From Chondrilla cf. caribensis (Eukaryota > Porifera > Demospongiae > Chondrillida > Chondrillidae): 64,000 bases of DNA. The DNA lies in assembly GCA_964020155.1 (NCBI GenBank), contig OZ026554.1, forward strand, positions 1,804,247 to 1,868,246, written 5' to 3'. Below the pieces are notes generated by a model. It saw only the letters and a program-made list of their open reading frames with translations. It had not been told where the DNA came from and searched no databases. Position numbers and translations under genes: made by a program. Positions within the stretch are counted from its first letter, which is position 1, and the number at the start of each line of letters is the position of its first letter. Positions 1-11,004 of the stretch are shown in pieces.

Positions 1-22
1 CAGACACAAACACGCACCCATA

Positions 23-170
23 ATGCTACCATACACATACACACACACAGACATGCACATACAGACACACACACGTATGTGCACACATACACACACACAT
101 ATACACGCACACAAACACACACATACACACACACACACACACAAAATACACACACACACACACACACAAA

Positions 171-237
<67 letters not shown>

Positions 238-275
238 AAATACACACAGACACATATACACACAAGCAAGCACAC
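23..275. repeat. (CA)n microsatellite
   Basis: CA-rich simple repeat with an uninterrupted run from about 173 to 232. His/Thr and Cys/Val reading frames through it are artefacts of the repeat. Confidence 0.95.
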
Positions 276-299
276 TACAGTAACATACGAATGCATAGA

Positions 300-740
300 A
301 CACTAAACAAAAGAGAGGCTTACCCGACAAATAAGCTTACCTGATTTGATCCAAAACGTGTCCGAAATGTATTTCGATTGACTAATAACTTGTCACATAT
401 TCGCTCTCAAGATGAAAGAACTTAGCGAGATCCTTCTTAAGAATGAATAAAGCTTCATTCATAAGTTTGACACACTTCCGCCTAGGAAAGATTTTTGAAA
501 AGAAGCCTAGAAGTGGTTATCGGCTTTCTTTCTTTGAAACGAAGACCTCATTCTTCTTAATATTCTCTAAAAATCCTTCGCTGCTATTTTCAAGCCAAAC
601 AAAGTCTATATGGTGAAGTTACACTTCCGAAAGAAATTCTTCTTCTCGAAAAGTAGCCATTTTCTTTAGCGCAATATAAATTTGCGTATAAATTAAGTGT
701 TGCGGTTACGCGTAGGGACACATATTATATATATATAAGT
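300..740. other. Intergenic, nothing recognised
   Basis: AT-rich sequence between the microsatellite and the LINE remnant. I see no exon, hairpin or repeat of a family found elsewhere in the window. Confidence 0.5.
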
Positions 741-1873
741 GTAAGGTTTGTGATCTGAAAGTGAATGTTGAGAAATGTAATGTAATACATTTTAGAAGGA
801 AAAAGACAGAACAAACCAGATGTGTCTTCAAAATTGGAGAACAAATAATTCAGACAACACAATCTTACAAATATCTTGGGGTAGTATTGAATGAATTCTT
901 AGAAGACAAAGCAATGATTAGTGAGGCATTGAATAAGGGAAGGAAGGCTTTATACGAGGTAATAAGAATGAAAAGACAAATAGGACAGATAGGATGGAGG
1001 TCATTTTCCAAATTATTCACGAGTCTAGTTCTACCAAGTATGATGTATGGTTGTGAAGTGTGGGGGTTAATGGGAAAGCATGGTAAACAATTAGAAAGAG
1101 TACAATTGACAGCGATTCGAAATTTCTTGGGAGTACATTCAAAATTTCCAATCACAGCTTTAGAACTAGAAGCAGGATGGTTGCCAATCAGGTGGGAAAT
1201 TCAGTTACGGGCCTTCAGATTGTGGATGAAGATTGAAAGAATGGGAGATAACAGACTGATAAAGAAAATAGTTAGATCGACTTGGGAAGATAGTGATTGG
1301 GGAATAGGGATTAGGAAATTTGCATTATGGTTTGGGGTAGAAGAGCATGAGATAAGAGCAAAGTTATTCGAGGGATTGAATAATTATCAAGTTGATTCAA
1401 TAGTAAGATCTAGTATTTGGAGAGCTGTTAGAGGTGAATGGGGTGAAGCAGTTAAAAACAAAAGTAAATTAGAATGGTGGAGGAGGGAGTTGACAGAGAG
1501 CGGAGATAGACTTGGGGAAGGCAGGGGAGGGATTGTATACATAGAGGATAGATCCTGTAGGAGATTAGGGGCTGAATTAAGGGCAGGGTGTTGTAAATTG
1601 GAAGTGGAGATGGGTAGATGGAGAGGAAATAAGAGGGATGATAGAATTTGCAAATTATGTGGAGAGGGAATTGAAGACGAAAAGCACTTTTTAACAATTT
1701 GCACAAAGCTTGATTTGCATAGGGTTTGGATGAGAGAGGAAGAGAATCTTGAAAACTTGAATGAGGATGAAAAGAGTGACATGATTTTGAAGAGTTTGGA
1801 AATGCCCAAGATTGCCAGATTTGTTCTAAATATGTGGAAATCTAGAAAGGAGCTATTAAAATTTAGTAAATAG
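741..1873 (+). mobile_element. 5'-truncated non-LTR retrotransposon (LINE), RT C-terminal part
   Basis: An open frame of about 370 residues encodes the end of a LINE reverse transcriptase. Near its start is an NVEKCNVIHF block and then SYKYLGVVL, the stretch that follows the palm active site in LINE RTs. The thumb-like part contains MMYGCEVWG and LERVQLTAIRNFLG. A CCHC-type knuckle (CKLCGEGIEDEKHFLTIC) lies near the C-terminus. The catalytic YADD motif and endonuclease are absent, so the copy is 5'-truncated, as is usual after aborted target-primed reverse transcription. The frame is open without an obvious ATG, so this is a relic rather than a host gene. An (AAT)n tail follows about 70 bases after the stop. 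It resembles but is distinct from the RT fragments at 33.1-33.7 and 53.5-54.3 kb. Confidence 0.88.
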
Positions 1874-1940
1874 GTACTAAATAACTTTTGGAATTTTTTA
1901 TTTAGTGCTATTTTGGGCAACTGTCCTACAATGCACTTTA

Positions 1941-1945
1941 ATAAC

Positions 1946-1976
<31 letters not shown>
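1941..1976 (+). repeat. (AAT)n microsatellite, likely LINE 3' tail
   Basis: About twelve AAT/TAA units downstream of the LINE stop codon. Several LINE clades end in a short tandem repeat instead of poly(A), so this probably marks the 3' end of the insertion. Confidence 0.75.
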
Positions 1977-2077
1977 TATCTATCTATCGGACGAGCGTTA
2001 CATACCGGAAGTCGAAATGAAAACAATATAGGGGCTGCCTGTTGAAGTTATTTACACTCTTCCAATATAATATGTAT

Positions 2078-2300
2078 TCCCAAGCGTAACCTCAACAATG
2101 AATTTATATTGTAATTTATATTGTGCGAGAGAAGATGGTAGATTTCGAAACACCGAGGCTTGGAAATTGGGGTAGAATTCGAGCGCAACGGCTTCGCCTA
2201 ATGTAAAAATTTCAGCGAAGGTTCCTTTAAACCCAAGAAAGATTAACCAAGTAATTCCAGTTTGGGGAAAGCAGTTTTTAACTCGAATTACTTGTTTTCA
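2078..2300 (+). repeat. Dispersed repeat family R1, copy 1
   Basis: Shares an ordered set of blocks with 24385-24610, 42140-42310, 45965-46200, 46895-47100 and 52045-52205: a CAACAATGAATTTATA-like start, a GAGGCTTGGAAATTGGG-like core, and an end with TTTTTAACTCGAATTACTTG. It is non-coding and diverged between copies. It runs directly into the pogo-like block downstream. Confidence 0.65.
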
Positions 2301-2644
2301 CGGTCCTGAGAAGTATCTAAAAAGGTTAAGAGAAGTTCTTGATAGAATTGAACAATAACCAAGCTATGTATTCGATAGATATTGTTTTTTTTTTCTTGAC
2401 AATGCATTCTTGCCAGTTTTAAGAATTATATTATTTAGCACTGTCCGTAATATGCAGGTAATTTTACGAACTAATGATGTAACGGGACTGTAAATGGCTG
2501 TCCTGATTACGGAATACAGAGGTGTCCGGATTTTTCAGGTGCCTAAATACCAGTTTTAATGGAGAAAGATTCGGGACAATAGTTTAATGTCCATTATATG
2601 CAGGTGTCTGCTTTTTCCAGAGTCCGGATTAACAGGTTCCACTG
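2300..2644 (+). mobile_element. Pogo/Tigger-like DNA transposon remnant
   Basis: The block is repeated in reverse orientation at about 32265-32640. Its end, read inward from the minus strand, begins CAGTGGAACCTGTTAATCCG and contains several TCCGGAC-like stretches. Such CAGTGGAACCT-type ends next to a TA are typical of pogo/Tigger elements. The other terminus is not identifiable and no transposase is present. Confidence 0.6.
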
Positions 2645-2686
2645 TAGTTATAGTACATATAACACCTGATTCAACATCTTCATTGC

Positions 2687-2960
2687 CATGGTGCGCCATT
2701 AACATAGAGTATAGTCATGGCAACACACACAACACGCATGACATGTGGAAATCTCATTAGTGTATTGTAAAGAGTATCCATGACAACAATTCAGATGAAC
2801 TGTTGCTAAGCTGTTGCTATGGATACTGTCTGTTCAATGAGAATTCATTTATTAACAAATTAGCTGTTTCCATGGATACTCTGTCCACCAATGAGCTTTC
2901 CACACATCATGAGGTTCTCAGTTGCCATGGCTACTCTGTATCATGGTGCACTATGGGAAT
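2687..2960. mobile_element. Foldback (imperfect palindromic) element
   Basis: The right half is an imperfect reverse complement of the left half. Paired segments include ATAGAGTATAGTCATGGCAAC with GTTGCCATGGCTACTCTGT, and ATGTGGAAATCTCATTAGTG with CCAATGAGCTTTCCACACAT. The centre lies near 2815. An apparent reading frame at 2803-3033 runs through it and is not credible as a gene. Confidence 0.7.
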
Positions 2961-3044
2961 CAATCATAATAGCAACTGTCTGGAGCAGTCCAGGGTGACA
3001 GGCAATAAGAGGAAATTTATTATTTTGAGTTGACTATTTCACTA

Positions 3045-3425
3045 ATGCTATTTAGTATTTCACACGACCCCAACACCCCAACACCAAGGTCCGGTATTCT
3101 CATGACATCACCATTCAGGGCGGTTGCCCCATAATAAATTAACGCCCTATGGCGGAAATACCAATGTGGATGCATAGATACTAGGAATAAATCAATATAC
3201 TTGACAATGCAATAACATTATATACACTATAATATAGACACGTATTGAATTATATTCGAGGGTTGATGCAAGGTGAAGCATCTGTGAATTAAGCGATCCA
3301 GGGCGGCTATTGGATACCAAGCGCTCGGGTATTAAGCTGCCTCAACCAGCAGTCTACGATCATTTCGCCAGCTATTCTCCGAGTCTTCAGCCGTGAGGAA
3401 AGTCGTGAGGAACAATTTCCACCTA
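3045..3425. other. Intergenic, nothing recognised
   Basis: No coding or structured element could be identified between the foldback element and the tubulin fragments. Confidence 0.4.
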
Positions 3426-3426
3426 G

Positions 3427-3811
3427 TTATTTCAAGCCGACCAGTGCGGTAACCAAGTCGTTGCCAAATTTTGTGAACTTATTTCTGACGAACGTGGTAT
3501 TGAGCGACCGATCAACTGGAACCATGAACCACATTGACTCGGACCTTCAGCTCGAGAGGATTGACGTTTATTACAACGATGTTTCCAGAGGAAAATACGT
3601 TCCAAGAGTCGTTCTCGTTGACCTCGAGCCAGTTACCACGGACTGGACCGTTTGGACGGATCTTCAGACGCGACAATTTCGTTTTCGGACAACGCGGGCA
3701 ATGGGACACGACACAAAGGACGCCGAGCTTGTGAATTTGGTTTTGGACGTCGTCAGAAAGGAGCTGAAGGATGCGACTGCTTGCAGGGATTCCAGCTTAC
3801 GCGCGAGAGGC
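3427..3811 (+). pseudogene. Beta-tubulin fragment, tandem copy 1
   Basis: Broken frames match beta-tubulin in order. FQADQCGNQVVAKFCELISD corresponds to the N-terminal [20 protein letters not shown] block. Then SDLQLERIDVYYND and GKYVPRVVLVDLEP match the region of residues about 45-70, and [12 protein letters not shown] and LQG-QLT match about 115-137. Frameshifts separate the blocks and many conserved residues are changed. The fragment covers roughly residues 8-137 of a 445-residue protein with no introns visible, so it may derive from a cDNA or a fused exon. It ends exactly where the second copy begins. Confidence 0.88.
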
Positions 3812-4195
3812 GATCAGTGCAGTAGCCAACTCGTTGCCAAATTTTGGGAAGTTATTTCTGACGAACGTGGCATTGACCGACCAACCGCATTAACTCGGGA
3901 CCTTCAGCTCGATTGACGTTTATTATAACGAGCCCGTCAGAGGAAAATACGTTCCAAGTGCAGCTCTCGTTGACCATTACTATGGACTCAGGTCTGGACC
4001 GTTCAGGCAGATCTTCAAATTTCAACAATTTCGTTTTTGGACAAAGCGACGCTGCTAACACCAACTGGACAAAGGACCGCTACACGGAGAGCGCTCAGCT
4101 TGCGAATTCAGTTTTGGACGTCGTTAGAAAGGAAGCGGAAGAATGCGACTGTTTGCAGGGAATCCAGCTTACGCGCACGCTCTTTGTCGAAGATT
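3812..4195 (+). pseudogene. Beta-tubulin fragment, tandem copy 2
   Basis: A second diverged copy of the same tubulin segment directly abuts the first. It shows [20 protein letters not shown], then DLQL, GKYVP, the [22 protein letters not shown] block (compare [20 protein letters not shown] of beta-tubulins), and [18 protein letters not shown]. Homology stops just after the LQG-QLT block and before the GGGTGSG nucleotide-binding loop. At least one frameshift is present. The two copies are better conserved in different blocks. Confidence 0.88.
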
Positions 4196-4329
4196 TTGAA
4201 GAATATTCGCTACACTTTTCTCAAGTGAGGTTTTTGTGTTTTTATCTTTTGATACACGTGAAAATCATTTATTTCTAATGATCATTTTTGTCGTTCTCCA
4301 AGCCAAGAGACTGACAAAAATGACCAAGC

Positions 4330-4390
4330 GTTAACGAGGTTATTATTTCCGTTGATTAGCGGAGTCCGATCGAGGTCGCCCGTTGTTCGT
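4330..4390 (+). repeat. Terminus of the large palindromic element family
   Basis: GCGTTAACGAGGTTATTATT followed by GGAGTCCGATCGAG matches the ends of the palindrome at 56790-57657. Only one end is seen here, between the tubulin fragments and the satellite. Confidence 0.6.
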
Positions 4391-5847
4391 GCTTCAATAA
4401 CAATTTGCTCCGCTTTCTTATCTGAGAATGTTATATATCTTTGATTCACCATGCTTCAATATGTCTGATTCTTTCCTCCTCGTTTTTACTTGGCGGAGGC
4501 GCTGACTCGGGAACTAATTTTTAAGATTCTGGAATAACAAAATTTGCACCGATTTTTATCTGAGAATGTTTATATAATATCTTTGATTCACCATGCTTCA
4601 ATATGTCTTTGATTCTTTCCTCCTCGTTTTTACTTGGCGGAGGCGCTGACTCAGGAACTCATTTTTAAGATTCTGGAATAACAGAATTTGCTCCGCTTTC
4701 TTATCTGAGAATGTTATATATCTTTGATTCACCATGCTTCAATATGTCTTTGATTCTTTCCTCCTCGTTTTTACTCGGCGGAGGCGCTGACTCGGGAACT
4801 AATTTTTGTGATTCTGGAATAACAAAATTTGCACCACTTTCTTATCTGAGAATGTTCATATAATATCTTTGATTCACCATTCTTCAATATGTCCTTGATT
4901 CTTTCCTCCTCGTTTTTACTTGGCGGAGGCGCTGACTCGGAAACTCATTTTTAAGATTCTGGAATAACAAAATTTGCACCTTTTTTTATCTGAGAATGTT
5001 CATATAATATTTTTGATTCACCATGCTTCAATATTCACCACTTTCTTATCTGAGAATGTTCATATAATATCTTTGATTCACCATTCTTCAATATGTCCTT
5101 GATTCTTTCCTCCTCGTTTTTACTTGGCGGAGGCGCTGACTCGGAAACTCATTTTTAAGATTCTGGAATAACAAAATTTGCACCTTTTTTTATCTGAGAA
5201 TGTTCATATAATATCTTTGATTCACCATGCTTCAATATGTCTTTGATTCTTTCCTCCTCGTTTTTACTCGGCGGAGGTGCTGACTCGGAAACTCATTTTT
5301 AAGATTCTGGAATAACAAAATTTGCACCTTTTTTTATCTGAGAATGTTCATATAATATCTTTGATTCACCATGCTTCAATATTCACCACTTTCTTATCTG
5401 AGAATGTTCATATAATATCTTTGATTCACCATTCTTCAATATGTCCTTGATTCTTTCCTCCTCGTTTTTACTTGGCGGAGGCGCTGACTCGGAAACTCAT
5501 TTTTAAGATTCTGGAATAACAAAATTTGCACCTTTTTTTATCTGAGAATGTTTATATAATATCTTAGATTCACCATTCTTCAATATGTCTTTGATTCTTT
5601 CCTCCTCGTTTTTACTTAGCGGAGGCGCTGACTCGGGAACTCGTTTTTTAAGATTCTGGAATAACAGAATTTGCTCTGCTTTCTTATCTGAGAATGTTAT
5701 ATATCTTTGATTCACCATGCTTTAATATGTCTTTGATTCTTTCCTCCTCGTTTTTACTCGGCGGAGGCGCTGACTCGGGAACTCATTTTTAAGATTCTGG
5801 AATAACAAAATTTGCACCGATTTTTATCTGAGAATGTTTATATAATA
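4390..5847. repeat. 142-bp tandem repeat (satellite), left part
   Basis: About ten units, full and partial, each carry CTTTGATTCACCATGCTTCA, TTCTTTCCTCCTCGTTTTTA, GGCGGAGGCGCTGACTC and TTTTATCTGAGAATGTT. Successive starts at about 4439, 4581, 4722 and 4867 give a period of 141-145 bp. Short units of about 60 bp, for example near 5011-5071, show internal deletions that themselves recur, implying higher-order duplication. No ORF is conserved between units. Confidence 0.95.
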
Positions 5848-6372
5848 TGTGAGCGTGCAAGCGAAAAGGGCCCTTAGCCATTGTTATGAAAATGTTCAGA
5901 ATGTATCAAAACAGCCAAATAATGCAAAATTTTCGGTTTTCGTTTTATTAGATCAAATTGCTTATATGGTGATAAAGAATAAGTTCTGAAAGCGTTGTGT
6001 CGATACGATTCATACTTTTCGAGAACGAAGCATTTTCGGCAAACGTTCAAAGTCGCCATTTTAAATTATACGGAGTTATGCGGTTCCATCTTGAATGCGG
6101 ATTCGCCTTGAATGACGTCATGAATTACCATTGGTCAGTATGGTATGACATCTTCAGTATACGGATCCAGCGCCAAAAACGGAAATGAACCTGTTATCCG
6201 TTATAATGTTGCGCGGAGGGACTCAAACAAAGATCTGTAGCGCATAAATAGTCGCTCCTATGCTCTAAATGATAGCGCCATTGTCTGCAGTGTGGAATAG
6301 GCTATCGAACAATACCAAAAACACGCATTCAAAAAAAAATCGCTAAGGGCCCTTTTCGCTTGCACATACACA
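5848..6372. mobile_element. TA-flanked MITE inserted in the satellite
   Basis: A 525-bp insertion splits one satellite unit. Its ends are inverted repeats of about 32 bp; the inner GCGAAAAGGGCCCTTAGC part is perfect. TA is duplicated at 5846-5847 and 6373-6374, and removing the insert restores the satellite sequence. TA duplication is the Tc1/mariner signature. No transposase is encoded, so the element is non-autonomous. Confidence 0.9.
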
Positions 6373-6830
6373 TATCTTTGATTCACCATACTTCAATATG
6401 TCTTTGATTCTTTCCTCCTCGTTTTTACTTGGCGGAGGCGCTGACTCAGGAACTCATTTTTAAGTTTCTGGAATAACAGAATTTGCTCCGCTTTCTTATC
6501 TGAGAATGTTATATATCTTTGATTCACCATGCTTCAATATGTCTTTGATTCTTTCCTCCTCGTTTTTACTCGGCGGAGGCGCTGACTCGGGAACTAATTT
6601 TTATGATTCTGGAATAACAAAATTTGCACCGATTTTTATCTGAGAATGTTTATATAATATCTTTGATTCACCATTCTTCAATATGTCTTTGATTCTTTCC
6701 TCCTCGTTTTTACTTGGCGGAGGCGCTGACTCGGGAACTCATTTTTAAGATTCTGGAATAACGGAATTTGCACCTTTTTATCTGAGAATGTTTATATAAT
6801 ATCTTTGATTCACCATGCTTCAATTTGACA
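6373..6830. repeat. 142-bp tandem repeat (satellite), right part
   Basis: Continuation of the same array after the MITE, with three further units, ending in a truncated unit near 6825. Confidence 0.93.
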
Positions 6831-7340
6831 GAGACCAGCAAAATGACCTCGGCTATTTTAAAATACAAAAAGGATCCTGACTCCGGAGCTTTTGGAATAT
6901 TCACTGTAGCCCTCCTGGCTGACATCACTCCTGTGATATTAATATTTCTAATAATCTGTAAAATGAACAAATATTATTTGTAAATGCATTTGTAATTTAC
7001 AGGAAGTCTTTTCACTTACATATACACACAGCAACACATCCACGTGGATACAGAAGCCGATACACACAGCACACATAATACAGATAATTGAATATCATCA
7101 ATGCAATACAGCACTCGTCGGCGCACTTACCTCATCAATATTTTCGTCATTGAAGATGACATGGGCCCTCCCCCGGGAGTGGGTGGTCCCCACCTCTTTG
7201 TGGAGGCAAAAGGCTTCCAGTTTACTTAAGCGTTTGATGTCTTCCTTGTTTTCATATCTTCTATATTAGATTCTGCATTTCATTGAATTCTTCATCCTTG
7301 TTTTTTCTTTTACGATAATGTCTTGCTTTATCTGAATTAT
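6826..7340 (-). repeat. Duplicated block, copy a
   Basis: Two segments recur in the same order at about 8060-8480. One starts TTTGACAGAGACCAGCAAAATG. The other contains GGCCCTCCCCCGGGAGTGGG. Minus-strand reading gives partly conserved peptides (for example KLEAFCLHKE, TTHSRGRAHV), but frames are interrupted by indels. It is possibly exonic sequence from the 3' end of the neighbouring CAP-Gly gene family; I cannot assign a function. Confidence 0.5.
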
Positions 7341-7716
7341 TTTTATGAGGAATTTGATTGTCCCTTGTCTCGAAGACATAAAACTCACTGATTATCTGGA
7401 GCTACATCACATGGAGGGACGTTAATTGTATGTTTGGAAAAGAAATAGCACTTGTGAAGCCACATCCACTGTGGTGGTTGAACAGGATAATACGACACTA
7501 GCCACCAGTACTCACTTTCTGGTAATTCATGTTGTCTTTGTACCGGTGGTGGCTGTTGATGAGAAAATGGATACTATTAAAATTAATTATAATAGTAGCA
7601 CTATCTAATTTGTGTTTTTTAATTATCGCTTATCGGTGTTCCTCATTCACAAACAGAATTGAATTCAAAGAATATAGTCTAGGGTTGCTACATCTGGGTC
7701 TAAACGCTCTTACAGC

Positions 7717-7740
7717 TTTTCGAGCTGAAGGTCCGAGTCA
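7717..7740 (-). pseudogene. Tiny beta-tubulin-like fragment
   Basis: 24 bases are identical in reverse complement to part of the first tubulin fragment (the SDLQLE-encoding segment near 3533-3556). It is too short for more than a local match. Confidence 0.3.
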
Positions 7741-8059
7741 ATGCCGTTGATGCTACATCTGGGTCAGTCAATATCACCTTAACTGGTGCAGCATGATTAC
7801 CACTTACCAGTCTTCTTTGTTCCATCTTTTATTATAATATATTATGGATTACTTCTTAGCTTCAGCCTTGTTTGTCTCATCATTATTCACTATGATATAT
7901 CATCTTGTTCATCTGAATTACTTTCCCGGATTACATTCTCTTTTCTATTCTAAACTCTCTTACAGCTTCTAATTCATCTGTTCGGTTCCCTCCTAACTCC
8001 TTCCTCCTTGTTTTTTGCCTAAGCTTATGATCATTGGTTTGTTTCATAGCCAGGAGCAG

Positions 8060-8422
8060 CGTTTGACAGAGACCAGCAAAATGATCTCAGCTATTTTAAA
8101 ATACAAGAAGGATCCTGACTCTGAGCTTTTGGAATATTCACTGTACTGTAACTAGAATCATTGCCAAAATAATGTAACAATGGATACTTTCTCAATCCGT
8201 ACAATCCGTATGAAATAACCAGTGCTTACTTGGAGGGGTGCGGCCCTCCTGGTCGTCATCATACCTGACCTATTGATATTGGTGATGATATTATCAATGT
8301 CTTCTGTGCTAAATTGCACATGGGCCCTCCCCCGGGAGTGGGTGGTCCCCACCTCTTTGTGGAGGCAAAAGGCTTCCAGTTTACTGAAGCGTTTGATGTC
8401 TTCCTTGTTTTCATATCTTCTA
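8060..8422 (-). repeat. Duplicated block, copy b
   Basis: Second copy of the blocks at 6826-7340. On the minus strand it lies directly downstream of the last CAP-Gly exon. The shared sequence starts at GTAAAAGAAA, inside that exon. A minus-strand frame with KLEAFCLHKEVGTTHSRGRAHV and FSTEDIDNIITNIN is open, so an alternative 3' exon is possible. Confidence 0.45.
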
Positions 8423-9919
8423 TTAGATTCTGCATTTCATTGAATTCTTCATCCTTGTTTTTTCTTTTACAACAACGAACATTCCATGACCTTTGTTACA
8501 TTTGAAGTATTCAACATTCTTCCATGACCCATCTCCACAATCTGGATGCCATTCATCCTGCACAATTGCATTGGTATATAGTCAGGCTGGTACATAAGTA
8601 CCTACATACAATGTACCTATGTATGGACGCACGCACGTACGCACGCACGCACCCACGCATGCACACCCCCACACACTCACTAGCTCCACTCCTGCTATGA
8701 CATTTGGTACATTGGGTATATTTCCCATCAACCTGATGGTTCCATGTACATCTCGGTCTCTCACTGTTACCACAACCATGGACCCAACAGTGAGGGGATG
8801 TGACTCTGCTTGTTGTTGTTTACGGCTCAGCTGTAGAGAATCGCTTTCTGAATGTTGTCGATTGAGCAGTGCTGGGTTCCTATTGCTGGTGTTGTCGTGA
8901 CCTTTTAGAATGTGATCATTAGATTTCAGTTGGATATCAGAGGAATAATCATTTATCGGCTGATCACAGGTAGATGTACCAGGGACACCTGGGAGCTTGT
9001 CTTGTCCAGAGTTAGCCTCTTGATGTTTCCGATCCCGGTCTTTCTCCTCTTGCTGTCTCTCCCATTCCTTTAATGCCGCCTTTTGTTCCTGAATTTCCTT
9101 CGTTTCGACTCCGAAGTCATAAGCCAATTTCTGCTCCTTAGCTATCTCCAATGCTTTTTTACACTGCTCATCCACGATGGCTCTGGTAGGTACATTTTCA
9201 CGTTTGGCAATTTCAGATGCAGTACTGCGAATGGCATCACTCAACTTGCGATCTCCAGATTGGGGAACAAACTCAAAATCAGGGAATGAAGAATCCTGAC
9301 CATCAACTGGAGTACTGTCATCTTTCAAGACTGCAGTCTCTGGCATGGCAAGATAAGTGTGGTTCTTGTAATCTGTCTTCTTGAAGTAGTAACTATAACC
9401 CGTTAAGTGACCTTCAGGTTTATGTTTACAATAAACCTGCAAAGAATGATAGCAATCTTATGAGTACTTGTAAAGTAATTGTACATCAGAAGTACATGTA
9501 TGTATGTCATATGCATATGCCATAAACAGATGGAGAAATAAAAATCCGACTTAGTTTAAAAGCACCTACGTACATCTGTCTCAATCCCAATGACGTAGTA
9601 TTGTGCTTCATGTTTTTCGGCCCACTTCACTTTTCCCGATATTTGTTGTCCTTCATCAAAGACAAACACTTTGTCATTCTCACAAAACTGTTGACCAGTA
9701 CAGCTTTTATTAACCTCCAGAAGGACCTTCCTCTTAGTAGAAGAAGCTGAGGATATTCCTTGTGTTTTGACGGTGGCGTTCAAATGAGAGGCTGTTGAAA
9801 AGATACCGTATTTGTCCTCACATATGAAGTACCGTTCGCTTCTAAATGAGCCATCACTTGTTCCTACAGGTTCCTATACATCAACAAGGTGTAATTTATA
9901 GCAGTTCGAACAATTTAGC

Positions 9920-9970
<51 letters not shown>

Positions 9971-10512
9971 ATATCAATATACGTAGATACACGAATATTC
10001 ATTTTACGTACTTTTAGTTCCACTCCAAAGTACCAGCCAACCTCTCCTTCAATCTCTCCGATGTACTTAATTGTAGCTCTATGGCAGGTTGATCCAGGCA
10101 AGCCAGATGTGGGGTGCTGTTGAACAGGAATTGTGACCCACGTCTTATCATCATGCTTCAACTTCTTGATGGTATACATTGCCTGTTTGTTATTAAAAAG
10201 TGCCAAGCGGTCACCAAGTGGTTTTACTGGTGCAAGAAGTTGATATTCATCATCAGTCAGAAAGGACAAGCATATTCGCTTGCAGACGATTCGCTTGGAG
10301 TCATCAATAGCGGAACTACCACGAACATAATCTCCAAGTCCTTCATCATGGACAATGATCAGCTCTCCCTTAAATAAATGGGTCGGTCCAGTTAAGTTTG
10401 CAAATTCTCTAGCCTTTTCCTTTATCCTTGTCCACTTTGATTGCCCTTCATCTTTGACTAATGGTGAATCTTGTAGGGCAATGCAGTACATATGTTTACC
10501 ACGTGAAGACAT
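8423..10512 (-). CDS. CYLD-like three-CAP-Gly protein without kinase
   Basis: Four exons are predicted at 10512-10012, 9873-9574, 9436-8681 and 8557-8423, giving 563 residues. Splice sites are GT-AG and all introns are phase 0. The start MSSRGKHMYCIALQD directly follows a 3' splice site, as in its paralog at 26154. Domains: a CYLD-type leader (about 1-125); CAP-Gly 1 (TIKYIGEIEG, WYFGVELK, then VGTSDGSFRSERYF); CAP-Gly 2 (SGKVKWAEKHE, VIGIETD, then YYFKKTDYKNH), which lacks the usual NDG; a charged linker with QEEKDRDRKHQE; and CAP-Gly 3 (HGTIRLMGNIP, IAGVEL, then PDCGDGSWKNVEYF, GMFVV). CAP-Gly domains bind C-terminal or linear motifs of microtubule and signalling partners. The frame stops 14 codons after GMFVV, so the coiled coil and kinase of its paralogs are missing; a 3' splice variant cannot be excluded. 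Confidence 0.82.
9921..9969. repeat. (GT)n microsatellite
   Basis: Pure GT run in the first coding intron of the minus-strand CAP-Gly gene. Confidence 0.95.
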
Positions 10513-10734
10513 CTGTATAGCAATCATAATAATAAGACAAGTGAATTTCAACTTCAAAAAGGCCTGGATTTACTCTAAATCAACTATAACTAATATATCA
10601 CATCACATCACCACTGAACAAGTGGCTGTTTCATGAGACAACCATAGTGGGGCAGGAACAACATTTTTATTTCAGTCACCGTAGTAGGGTACCTGATAAT
10701 TTTCAAAACTAGCAAAAAGGTGTTTTGAAAGCCC

Positions 10735-10990
10735 ATGCAATGAACTTGACACCTTCATAACAACATAATGCACATACGCAGATTGACTCCCCTCCCCGTT
10801 TTCTACTAGCTAAGTCCACATACAATAAAATCTGCTAACAACAACGTCGCGTGATGCTTTAATTGAATATAACACTCAAAAGAAATTCATGCATTGTTAG
10901 AGTCTTACCTTATGGATCTCAGAGCCGAGAAAATACTACTTCTCTGTGATGAAAGGTCCGCACAGAACAGGACACTCGGACTTTCCAGTT
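10735..10990 (-). promoter_or_regulatory. 5' non-coding exon and donor of the minus CAP-Gly gene
   Basis: Reading minus, an exon ends ...GATCCATAAG at 10909, followed by a GTAAGA donor. Exon and intron flank recur at 28590-28830, 38000-38192 and 47560-47800, each upstream of a minus-strand CAP-Gly/kinase copy. Conservation of the donor in all four supports a 5' UTR exon that splices to the AG immediately before the ATG. Confidence 0.6.
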
Positions 10991-11004
10991 ATTTTAATTA
11001 TAGC

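Noticed and set aside
761..1873. 370-residue plus-strand frame as a host gene
   Set aside because: LINE RT C-terminal homology, no initiating ATG context, and a tandem-repeat tail mark it as a truncated retrotransposon.
2803..3033. 76-residue frame
   Set aside because: Lies within the foldback element and shows no recognisable protein features.
5997..6188. 63-residue frame inside the TA-flanked MITE as a transposase
   Set aside because: Far too short and without DDE-type motifs.
4390..6830. CRISPR-like array
   Set aside because: Units are about 142 bp with no distinct spacers; eukaryotic satellite.
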